From Sabethes cyaneus (Eukaryota; Arthropoda; Insecta; Diptera; Culicidae), in NCBI RefSeq assembly GCF_943734655.1, contig NC_071354.1:32950847-33014846 (forward strand): 64,000 bases of DNA, read 5' to 3'. Shown here one piece after another: positions 21,905 through 31,905 of the stretch. The notes under the pieces are model-generated. The model made no database searches, had not been told where the DNA came from, and worked only from the letters and a program-made list of their open reading frames with translations. The translations under genes and the position numbers were made by a program. Position 1 is the first letter of the stretch. Each line of letters starts with the position of its first letter.

Positions 21905-22105
21905 ATCTGAAATCAAAGAAAAGAAAAAGCTTTTCGATTGAATCCCACTATTTAATATTTATTTGCAACAGATACGTAGTTCGCCTACGACGTGCAGGCT
22001 TCATCAGTGTCTTATTTCAAAGCGTATACGTATCTGTCGCGAATAAATATTAAATAGTGGAATTTAGTCGGTAAAATTTTTTTCTTTTCTTTAATTTCAA
22101 ATTTC
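21905..22105. repeat. Long hairpin in unit A
   Basis: The left arm (AAAGAAAAG, then CACTATTTAATATTTATT, CAGATACGTA) is repeated inverted on the right (ATACGTATCTG, AATAAATATTAAATAGTG, TTTTCTTT). The loop carries TGCAGGCTTCATCAGTGTC. The same hairpin is at about 25235-25435 in unit B. Confidence 0.8.
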
Positions 22106-22209
22106 GTATTCCAGTAAGAGGCTTCAAAAACTTTAGACAATTGATTCAGAAAAGTGAGAAACATCTTTTCTTGAATTTCAATGCAAATTTATAAATTGCA
22201 AATTGTCAT

Positions 22210-22317
22210 CCCAAGTAACAATTTGAGTTTTATTACACTCTTATGATAGCATTCAAGACCACAATTGGTCATGAAAACCACCATAAGAGTACAATCAAAC
22301 TCACATTGTTGCTTGGG
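22210..22317. mobile_element. 108-bp CCCAAG-type MITE in unit A
   Basis: Ends CCCAAGTAACAAT and, reverse-complemented, CCCAAGCAACAAT, with arms of about 45 bp. Flanked by AT at 22208-22209 and 22318-22319. Unit B has the unoccupied site GTCATCACATAC at 25529-25540, which equals unit A with the insert and one AT removed. Confidence 0.92.
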
Positions 22318-22323
22318 ATCACA

Positions 22324-22592
22324 TACACACATACATACATACATACATACATATATACATACATACATACATACATACATACATACATACATACATACAT
22401 ACATACATACATACATACATACATACATACATACATACATACATACATACATACATACATACATACATACATACATACATACATACATACATACATACAT
22501 ACATACATACATACATACATACATACATACATACATACATACATACATACATACATACATACATACATACATACATACATACATACATACAT
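22324..22592. repeat. (ACAT)n microsatellite
   Basis: About 65 nearly perfect copies of the tetranucleotide. The long frames on both strands (YVCM, HTYI) are repeat translations. Confidence 0.98.
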
Positions 22593-23130
22593 CACACACA
22601 TTAAATACAATCAACATTTGTTTTGATTTCACACGTTTTAACGGTTTAATATACGGTGCTTAAGTGTTAAAGTTTAAATAACTTTTGAATGAACCGTCCG
22701 ATTTTAAATAACTCGGTTTCGTTTGATAGATCTCAGCAGTTATTTTCAAATAATAATAAAATGTGTGATGTTTTTTTCATTGAATTAATGCTTATATGTT
22801 ACAAAAATATGTTTTAAATACTATTTTTTCACATTTCTTTATGTAACTTTCAAACTACAAGCCCAATCGTCATGAAATTTGGAAGTTAAGGGTTTGCAAG
22901 GCTCCTCTTTCATATGCAATCAATTTTGTTCAAATCGGTTAAGGGACCTATGAGATAATGAAGTCCCATATTTTTCATATTTTTATACATAACTTTTGAA
23001 CTAAAAGTCCGATCAGTATGAAATTCAATAGCGACCTATGGGACACCTAGACCTTTCATTTGACACTAAGAACATTAAAATCGGTCCAGCCATCTCCGAG
23101 AAAAGTGAGTGAGATTAAAAGCGTCACATA

Positions 23131-23138
23131 CACACACA

Positions 23139-23232
<94 letters not shown>

Positions 23233-23244
23233 TACACACACACA
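23131..23244. repeat. (CA)n microsatellite in unit A
   Basis: About 114 bp of CA with a few CATA interruptions. The equivalent run in unit B (26363-26427) is about half as long. Confidence 0.97.
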
Positions 23245-23394
23245 GAAAATGTTCAGTTTTCGAAACTGAGTCGAATGGTATATGACATTCGGCCCGCAGG
23301 ACCTTCTTTCCATTTTCGGTTTTCCAAGTGATTTCTATACCTTTATACTATATATTTATATAGTAGAAAGGCAAAAAGGTGTAAAAAGCATTTT

Positions 23395-24050
23395 AAGGGT
23401 GATGTAACATGCTAAATACGACAATGAAAGAACGATGACAAGTTAGTTAAAAAGTAACATTGTTGTTGTCTTGAAAAGCACAGTAAGACAAAAAATTAAC
23501 AAAAAAGTGATGATGAGACAACAACAAAACGATCAAATGACGACAAAAGACGATGGAAAGATGACAAAAACATAGAATAGACGACGAAAAGACGTCAAAA
23601 CAGCAACAAAAAAGTTGTCAAAATCGGCATAGAGTAGAAAAATACGACAGAGAGCTGACAAAAGGACTACGAACACGAAAAAAAAGACAACAAAATATCA
23701 GAAAAACAATACGATGACGAAAAGAAGCCAAAACAGCAACAAAAACACATGACTAAATGCGATAAAGAAAATAAAATACAGTATTGTTCCGATTATTTCA
23801 GCCCCTCCGTGAATTTTAGGTTGATACGATCGAAAAAAAATTTTTTTTTTGCTCAAAGTATGCCAAATTCATTAATAAATTATGTTCTTTTTTGCATTAT
23901 TAGGGTGGTCATGTTTCTACATATTAGGGTGATCCAAAAAAAAAGTTTTAAATGCGTTTTAAAAGCTGTAGTACATACTAAGATAAGTAACTTTGTCGAA
24001 TATAATAACTATCTATCTCTTATGGTTGTCGAAGTATAATGATTTGTTTG
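23395..24050. repeat. ACGAAAA-rich DNA, block 2, and spacer
   Basis: 23395-23760 is A-rich with irregular GACGA and ACAAAA words. 23760-24050 is AT-rich spacer with TATTAGGGTG twice (about 23900 and 23925), no gene. It separates repeat units A and B. Confidence 0.6.
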
Positions 24051-24053
24051 TAA

Positions 24054-26372
24054 AAACCCAAATTAATCCACCTAGCGGCGTGACCTAGCCTTTCTACTGC
24101 CACAATAATCATTATTTAATTTTTCAGAAACATCTATAATTAACTTGACTATATTTTTAAATATCCGTTCCGTATTTCTCAAAATACTTATTTGCCAGTA
24201 AAATTCATAACGTATTGCGTAGAATAATTATATTTTCTTTCCTTGGGTGCGTAAATACTTGTAAGCGTCATTTATGTTATTTGATGAACATCTTATTTAG
24301 TTTTATAATCGATCGGCTAACTTTCGGGTTTCAGAGCCACATACGAAACTTGTTTTGAACTGACAATATGAAATATGTGTTCATAGCAGATTTTCTGATA
24401 TTTTTTTTTTGAGTGGTTTAAACCCAAAGGGTAGATTTTTTGATATTTTGATATTAATACCATGCGCTCAAAAGTTAGCATCTTTGAAAAACAAGAGTTC
24501 AGAAAAATTATTATTATACTTCGCTTTTGAAGAAAAAGGATATCTACAACAAAATGATTAATCTCAAAATTTTACTATTAGTTTGCTTGGCTTCAATTTT
24601 GCAATATATCTGAATTAGAAAAAATAACTGAATAGAGCATTAGATATGAAAAAGAGAAATTGAACTTTTTCTTAGCTGGCGCTCCTTCAGATAATTATTT
24701 TTTGCATGAAAATCAAAACTTAAGCTTCTTTTGAATGTACTTTCATGAAAAGATAGTCATTAGCTTGATCGCATCGTTTTTACAATGTTAGAGGGTTAGG
24801 AAAACAAGATGAGGTCGAAAAATAGTGCCAAAGCTGCGCCATAAACATGCTTGAGAATGGGAAATACGATCGATATGATTCCCAGTGCTTGTCTTTTTTT
24901 GATTTATTCATTAAAACATGATACATGACATAAGACATCTGTCCTTTAAAATATCACTGACGAAAACAAATCTTACAAAATTTCTACCGTGCAACGTTTA
25001 CTTCCTATTTTTCATAAGACATTTCTAAGCTCTAGTATCTATTGATTGAAAAGAGCATCTATTGATGCGCAGAATTTGTTTGGAATTTGTACAAATTTAT
25101 TTGGAAAAATCAACTCACTAGTATTTTTGATTCTATACACCACTATACCTACATGCTTAAATAAACTGCTTTTCTTCGCTCTTTGCTTTTCTTGTACAAT
25201 TGTGAGTAACAGCTAGTGAAGAAAATGACAATTGAAATCTGAAATCAAAGAAAAGAAAAAACTTTTCGATTGAATCCCACTATTTAATATTTATTTGCAA
25301 CAGATACGTAGTTCACCTACGATGTGCAGGCTTCATCAGTGTCTTATTTCAAAGCGTATACGTATCTGTCGCGAATAAATATTAAATAGTGGAATTTAGT
25401 CGGTAAAAGTTTTTTCTTTTCTTTAATTTCAGAGTTCGTATTCCACTAAGAGGCTTCAAAAACTTCTGACTATTGACATGTTTCTCACTTTTCTTGAATT
25501 TCACTGCAAATTTTAAAATTGCAAATAGTCATCACATACATACATACATACATACACACATACATACATAACATACATACATACATATATACATACATAC
25601 ATGCATATATACATACATACATACATACATACATACATACATACATACATACATACATACATACATACATACATACATACATACATACATACATACATAC
25701 ATACATACATACATACATACATACATACATACATACATACATACATACATACATACATACATACATACATACATACATACATACATACATACATACATAC
25801 ACACATACATCACACACATCTCATACATTGAATACAATCAACATTTGATTGATATGTTTTGATTTCACACGTTTTAACGGTTTAATATACGGGACTTAAG
25901 TGTTAAAGTTTGAATAACTTTTGAATGAAGCGTCCGATTTTAAATAACTCAGTTTCGTTTGATAGATCTTAGCAGTAATTTTCAAATAATCATAAAATGT
26001 GTGATGTTTTTCATTAAATTAATGCTTATATGTTACATAAATATGTTTTAAATACTATTTTTTCACATTTCTTTATGTAACTTTCAAACTACAAGTCCAA
26101 TCGTCATGAAATTTGGAAGTTAAGGGTTTGCAAGGCTCCTCTTTCATATGCAATCAATTTTGTTCAAATCGGTTACGAGACCTATGAGATAATGAAGTCC
26201 CATATTTTTCGTATTTTTATACATAACTTTTGAACTAAAAGTCCGATCAGTATGAAATTCAATAGCGACCAATGGGACACCTAGACCTTTCATTTGACAC
26301 TAAGAACATTAAAATCGGTCCAGCCATCTTCGAGAAAAGTGAGTGAGATTAAAAGCGTCACATACACACACA

Positions 26373-26414
<42 letters not shown>

Positions 26415-26558
26415 TACACACACACAGAAAATGCTCAGTTTTCGAAACTGAGTCGAATGGTATATAACATTCGGCCCGCAGGACCTTCTTTCCATTTCCG
26501 GTTTTCCAAGTGATTTCTATACCTTTATACTATATATTTATATAGTAGAAAGGCAAAA
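24054..26558. repeat. 2.5-kb repeat unit B
   Basis: Second copy of unit A with the same ends. Differences seen by eye: extra segments at about 24264-24295, 24401-24455 and 25053-25148, no 108-bp MITE, and shorter (CA)n. Contains its own hairpin (about 25235-25435) and (ACAT)n array (25535-25800). Confidence 0.85.
25535..25810. repeat. (ACAT)n microsatellite in unit B
   Basis: Tetranucleotide array equivalent to that in unit A, with a few ACAC, ATAT and ATGC interruptions near its left end. Confidence 0.97.
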
Positions 26559-26584
26559 CGTGGGTTTAAGACGTTTTAAAATAA

Positions 26585-27175
26585 CTGTAATTTTTCAAGG
26601 TATCAGATACAGACAATTGATACTTTCTTTTACAGGTTTTTTGTTGTACTTTTATGTGTGAATTTTTTTATCTGCCAATTACCACTTTGGGAAATATTAG
26701 ACCTCAAAAAATTTTTTCAACGAAAAGCTTAATATCTCGGAAAATTTAGAAAATAACGTATAATGATGTTACACTAAAAAGTGTATTTTAGTAAGACAAA
26801 TAACTTTCTAGAACACTATGAACACGTAAAAATTTACCAGAATAAATTAGGGACAAAAAAACTGTTTTTAGGGGTTTGTCCACAAATAATGCTTCATAGT
26901 TAATTTATATGAAGAGATACAACTATGATGTCTTTGACAAAGTTGTTTGTATTGATATTTATTACACCTTAGCTGAACACATCAAACCTGTATCTTGAAT
27001 ATGTGAGAAAATAAATTTCATATTTCATTTTTAAGGAGATTAATCATATAATGGTTCCTGTCAAATGAAGGGTTTTTTTTAAATCAAGAAATATTGCTAA
27101 AGATACCATATGCGAAAAATCTCGCGATTCGGCGTAATCTCACGCGATTACGTATTTCGCTGTTTGGACTACTAT
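26585..27175. mobile_element. Half copy of the fold-back element
   Basis: From about 26770 to the end GCTGTTTGGACTACTATG this matches one arm of the 7628-8479 element (TTTCTAGAACACTATGAACA, GTCTTTGACAAAGTTGTTTG, CACGCGATTACGTATTTCGC). The complementary arm is missing, so it cannot fold on itself. The left limit is approximate. Confidence 0.7.
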
Positions 27176-28270
27176 GCGGCCTGGCCCATAAAGGGTTAAA
27201 ACGCCTGAAACACTCATTTGGTTGTTCATATAACTTCAAACGAATCATTAGATAACTTAAAAAGAACAAACAAACAATTTATGTTTGGGGCTGATATAAT
27301 CGGAAAAAAGGTGATATAAGTGTAGATATAATCGGGAGCTGATATAATCGGAACCATACTGTAACCTTTAAAAGTGTCCAAAAGGTGTCAAAATACCGAA
27401 AATACGATTAAAGTAGCAAAATAGGACGAAAAAGCGACTAAAGTGCCAAAAGCATACTTCAAAAAACAACGATGAAAATACGTTGAAGTGATGGCAGAGA
27501 CCATGACAAAAAGACGACGGAAAGGTATCGAAAATACAACAATAAGATGATGAAATTGTTATAAATAGATCTAGAAATGGTGATGAAGAGACGATAAAAA
27601 GACGCCAAAAACAGGGACGCAAAATAATAGAACAAAAACTAATTGCAGAGCTTCAAAAAAAACGATAAAACACGTAAAAATGACGACAAAAAAACGGCGG
27701 CTAGCCGTTGCCGTTGAAAAAAACGACGAAAATGCAAAAATTGAGTTAAAAAATAACGAACAACCATGAGTACGAACATGAAAAGGCGTCAAAAATACGA
27801 CAAAAAGATGACGAAAAGATACCGAAAACGCGGTGTAGAAACAATAAGAAATAACGAAAAGACAATTTAGGCACGACGAAAAGACAGCAAACAGACGACA
27901 AAAAGATAACGAAGAGGCGGCGAAAAGATGGCGAGAAAGTGATGACAAGTAGCGAAAAGCTAATGAAAATTAAAGACGAAAGACTACAAAAATACACTCA
28001 AAACACGCCGAAAAACGCCAAAGAAATGACAAAAAATGTCAAAAACGACGAAAATACTGAAAAAAGATGCAGAAAAGGCAACAAAGGTACGATTAAACGA
28101 CAGTTAAACAGCGACAAGAAATGCCAAAATAGACTACAAATGAGGACAAACAGATGCAATGAAGAACAACCAGGAACGCAATAACAGACAGCAAAAAATA
28201 ACAACTAATCGCTGCAAATAGACAAAAGGACTAAATAAAGATGACAGAAAGGCAGGCGTTAAAAAGGTTT
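27176..28270. repeat. Spacer and ACGAAAA-rich DNA, block 3
   Basis: 27285-27355 has GATATAATCGG three times. 27365-28260 is about 0.9 kb of degenerate GACGAAAAGACG-like words, the largest of three such blocks. The Phe/Ser-rich minus-strand frames are translations of this composition. Confidence 0.65.
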
Positions 28271-28550
28271 TTAGGCTGATATGTTTAGCCACCGCACTGC
28301 TACAGATGTTGTGCCGACAATATTCATGTCTTCAGCAAAACAGACGAATTGACTAAATTTGCTGAAAATTGTACCCTGCGTTCACTGAATACACTGAAGT
28401 CGCTTTTTACGCGATTTTTTTACGCGAATTTCGGAATTTACGCGGTTTTTTACGGGAATTTCGGAATTTACGCGGTTTTTTTCACGCGATTTTCAGAATT
28501 TACGCGGTTTTTCTTTTACGCGAATTTCGGAATTTACGCGGTTTTCTTAA

Positions 28551-29277
28551 GGGGGCATAGTACTTTTTCAATTTAAAAAAATTGAATTTTTTTTTGTTGA
28601 CTATTTCGAAAGATTAACATTTTGACCATATGTGTTTCAAGTCATTTCGATGAATTCCAAAAATTGGCAAAGTTACAGCTATTTGTACCGCGCATGTCTG
28701 GAGCGATTACACAGCGAATAAAAACTTCAACGTCGTTTTTCTCGAAACCAGGTTTTGAAAGTCGGTACCATAAATATCTCAAGAACGACTCAAGCAATTC
28801 TCATGATTCTTTTTTGTTTCAAAGCCAACAAAATTATCTAGTGTTTGACCCATCGTTTTTTCGATATTACAATTTTTGTATTTTTTAGAAATGTTTAAAG
28901 TCAATTTTTTCGACTAAAAACCTTACTTTTATGTTTGAATGTCCGCCATTTTGTTATGCGTTCGAATTTTAAAAAAAGGATGGGTCAAACACGAGATAAT
29001 TTAATATACTTTCATGTCGTTTTGGAATTTTTCAATTCGGATAAGCCCACCAGCTCCAATCCATGGTACCGCAAATCATGTTTTTTTCGAATGATCATGT
29101 TCAAGGAGCCGTAGGGGAGAGGGGAAGAAGTTCATATATGCAAACAAAATTGTAAATATTAGTATAAAGTGCAATGTTTAGAATACAAAAAACCCGAATC
29201 GATTCGCTTTTCGCGTTATCGAGAAAAAAACATTTGAAATACGGCAAAAAATATGGTGTAAAAAGTACTATGCCCCC
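28551..29277. mobile_element. 727-bp piggyBac-like MITE (TTAA)
   Basis: Inverted ends GGGGGCATAGTACTTTTT and AAAAAGTACTATGCCCCC with TTAA directly on both sides (28547-28550 and 29278-29281). TTAA target duplication and G/C triplet start suit piggyBac-type non-autonomous elements. No transposase. Confidence 0.85.
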
Positions 29278-29536
29278 TTAAGCGATTTTCAGAATTAACG
29301 CGGTTTTTTTACGCAATTTTCGGAATTTACACGGATGTGCTCAAAACGTCAATTTTTTCGCGTAGTGTTGAAATGCAGAAAGTTTTTTTTACGCGAAATT
29401 TTGGTTTTTTTTACGCGAATTTTGGAATTTACACGGTTTTTTTACGCGAATTTCGGAACTTACGCGGATATGCTCTAAACGTCTATTTTTTCGCATAGTG
29501 TTGAAGTCCACAAAGTTTTTTTACGCGAAATTTTGG

Positions 29537-29829
29537 CCATAGACTAATCTCAAGTTTTTAGTCTTGACCTTGAAATGCGGTCAGACATATATATTAATAT
29601 TTTTTGAAACGATGGTTCTACAATTGATGAAGGGACGGTAGGGGAAAGAAAAGAAAATTTTTGGTGAAGGAGGGGAAGAGCGGAAAGGAAGGGGGGGGGG
29701 TATTGGTAGCTACGCTTGACAAGTAGTCATTTTGAGTCCTACCTTTTGTCCAATGCTGGAAGGTGCATGAGTCGAACCAAGCTGTAATCTAAGATTATAA
29801 CCGGATTCGAACCCACAACACCAGCCAGG
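29537..29829 (-). mobile_element. SINE-like element, copy 2
   Basis: Flanked by a perfect 12-bp duplication GCGAAATTTTGG (29525-29536 and 29830-29841). On the minus strand it starts CCTGGCTGGTGTTGTGG, carries GGGTTCGAATCC (B-box) and runs to AGATTAGTCTATGG. It matches copy 1 at 2600-2862 and has about 50 more bases at the 3' end. A long target duplication shows target-primed insertion by LINE machinery. Confidence 0.85.
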
Positions 29830-30620
29830 GCGAAATTTTGGTTTATTTACGCGAATTTTGGAATTTACGCGGTTTTTTTACGCGAATTTTGGAATTTACG
29901 CGGTTTTTACGCGAATTTCGGAATTTACGCGATTTTCGGAATTTACGCGGTTTTTTACGCGGTTTTCAGAATTTACGCGGATGTGTTGAAAACGTCTATT
30001 TTTTTGCGCAGTGTTGAAATCCACAAAGTTTTTTTTACGCGAAATTTTGGTTTTTTTTACGCGAATTTCGGAATTTACGCGGTTTTCGGAATTTACGCGG
30101 ATGTGCTCAAAACGTCTATTTTTTCGCGCACTGTTGAAATCCACAAAGTTTTTTTTACGCGAAATTTTGGTTTTTCTACGCGAATTTTGGAATTTACGCG
30201 GTTTTTTTTACGCGAATTTCGGAATTTACGCGGTTTTGATTTACGCGGGACGTATCCTTCGCGTAAAAAGCGACTTGAGTGTATCTTGTAACGCTATATT
30301 GAACAGCAGGCATGAGAGCCTGCTGATAAAACCCCTTGCGGGATTCGAATGGCCTGCAAAATCCACCGGAAATCCACACTCAGCACTGTGTAGATCGCTT
30401 CCGTCTGACCAGCTCCCTGGGAACGTCGTTTTTGTCCACGATTTTCCATAGTTCTTTGCAGATGATGGGATCATTTGTAGCTTTGAATTCAACGAATAGG
30501 TGGTGCGTGGAAAATCTGTATTCACTGCCTTTTTGGAGCATCTGTACAGCGTGAATAATTGTTTCGAAATTGATCGTCCTTCAACGAAGGCGGCTTGATA
30601 ATTTCCCACAATAGAGGTTT

Positions 30621-31489
30621 TCCGTCAGATCATACCCATCCTTTTATTATTTTTTCTTGAAAGTACTCCCAATACGAGTGACAATAGGCTGTATGAATAA
30701 AAGAGTTAGAGCAAATGCTCCCATAAGATTTACACGGGAAAAGCAAAGCAAACTGTTTTATTCATACGGCCTAATGGTGCAAAAATATATTTTTTCATTG
30801 ACTCTAGAATTTACTACTAGGAATTTTTAAACAATGCAAAATTGCAAGAATGTTGAATTTCTTTTCGCCAAATCACGAAAGTTGTTTTAAATTTATGCGT
30901 TTCGGCTGCTTTTAATAAACAAAATTTTCAGATTTTCTGGCAGCATTGCACAACAGCTTTTGACATATGTGTATCTGCGCCGGCTGAGTAAAAAGGGCTA
31001 AACGAATGAAAAGCTAATGATTACCTTCTGTTTTGTTTCGGGTGTTGCTTGCCCCTAGAGTAAAGAGTGGCACAAATGGTTTCGAAGTGGTGAAAATAGA
31101 GGACATTGGTACAAAAAGACGTGTAATACATAGCAGAAGTGACGGGTTGAAATTTATTTTATTTTTTTCATTTTTGCAGTAGTTAGAGGCTTTATTAAAG
31201 AAAGTTTTATATGCGTATCATTTCTAAGAGTCAAAAGCGAACCTCTATTCTGTTCGCAATTGGTGATAGTCAGTGGAAAATGATTTAAGACAGTACTTTG
31301 TGGCTTGTGGGTGGCATTGAGAAGAGTGATTGCGTATTCTCACAGTCCAGCTTGTTGACTTTCTTGTCAATCGAGCAGAACTTAGGTGTGTCCAGAAATT
31401 CATGCTCTTCCACACTCCACGTAACGCCTTTTCCCCTGAAAGATTTAGGTTCGCCGTACCTTTTTCAGTCTATCTTCTCACATTTCAGC
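30621..31489. other. No feature seen
   Basis: AT-rich, no ORF with recognisable content. The plus-strand frames at 31298-31569 have no domain. Confidence 0.4.
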
Positions 31490-31905
31490 TGAAGCTGAGC
31501 TGCCGCAAAAGTCAGGTGGGTCACATATTAACGCACACGAAATCAGAGTTTAACTGGCGGTATTTGTAGTGCAATACTGCAATTTGCAGATTCTTGCGCG
31601 ACTACGTATCTGAGTCCGCATGTGAAAATACCTTTACTGGTCCCACTCTTGCTGAGGTGAAATTAATTGTCGGCCGAATGGAAATGGAAAAATGGAGAGG
31701 GACTGATGCTTTAAGTCAATGTTGCAAATCGAGTGAGATTTGCCAAACGATGCCGATTCTCACGCGATTGACTATGAGAAGCATAGCATCCAACGCTTAT
31801 ACCACTGACGCAAGCGTACGACATACAGCCGCCGTTGCTGTGTGTAAACATTCTGGTATCTACACATTCGGGAACGCACAGCCTCGTAGAGTCTTTCTGC
31901 ATAGT
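31490..31905. repeat. Direct repeat R, copy 1 (LTR-like)
   Basis: From GAAGCTGAGCTGCCGC to GTCTTTCTGCATAG this matches 38157-38570 at roughly 90% or better. About 205 bp in, after a purine-rich stretch (GGAAAAATGGAGAGGGA), comes TGTTGCAAATCGAG, which could be an LTR start. Copy 1 continues to about 32100 with GCATAAATAAATAAGAGC, an LTR-like promoter composition, while copy 2 stops at TGCATAG. The element type is not proven. Confidence 0.55.

Larger units (their letters stand above)
20886..23376. repeat. 2.5-kb repeat unit A
   Basis: Near-identical to 24054-26558 in the same orientation. Starts CCACCTAGCGGCGTGACC with GCCTTTCTACT close behind, and ends TAGTAGAAAGGCAAAA, so an 11-bp inverted terminal match GCCTTTCTACT is present. 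Inside are a hairpin (21905-22105), a 108-bp MITE (22210-22317), a CATA microsatellite, three related modules of about 150 bp (from about 22675, 22850 and 22985), and a (CA)n run. No coding capacity. The (CA)n followed by CTGAGTCGAATGG and ending in AGAAAGGCAAAA resembles a widespread mosquito repeat type (memory, not searched). Confidence 0.85.
28392..30281. mobile_element. 1.9-kb pogo-like non-autonomous element
   Basis: Ends CACTGAAGTCGCTTTTTACG and, reverse-complemented, CACTCAAGTCGCTTTTTACG, with TA on both sides (28390-28391 and 30282-30283). The inside is a degenerate array of about 30-bp units (ACGCGAATTTCGGAATTT). Two later insertions lie in it, at 28551-29277 and 29537-29829. The length without them is about 850 bp. 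No transposase is visible. Confidence 0.85.
28275..30620 (-). pseudogene. RTE-like retrotransposon fragment, copy 3 (interrupted)
   Basis: The minus strand from 30620 to 30284 encodes RT blocks YQAAFVEGRSISKQLFTL and LSCLLFNIALQD. Reading resumes at 28389 with GTIFSKFSQFVCFAEDMNIV, the FADD-type catalytic box with an altered residue (D to E in the second position). The gap is the TA-flanked element 28392-30281; dropping it and one TA leaves the same frame with one stop near the join. Related to the fragment at 57800-58375. Confidence 0.75.

Noticed and set aside
22243..22663. Long open frames on both strands over the CATA repeat (HTYI and YVCM repeats)
   Set aside because: Pure translation of a tetranucleotide microsatellite, open in several frames at once.
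27368..28204. Phe/Ser-rich minus-strand frames resembling multi-pass membrane proteins
   Set aside because: Composition effect of the ACGAAAA-rich low-complexity block; overlapping frames all show it.
28392..30281. The regular ACGCGAATTTCGG array as a CRISPR-like array
   Set aside because: Units are contiguous and degenerate, with no unique spacers, and lie inside an inverted-repeat element of a eukaryotic genome.
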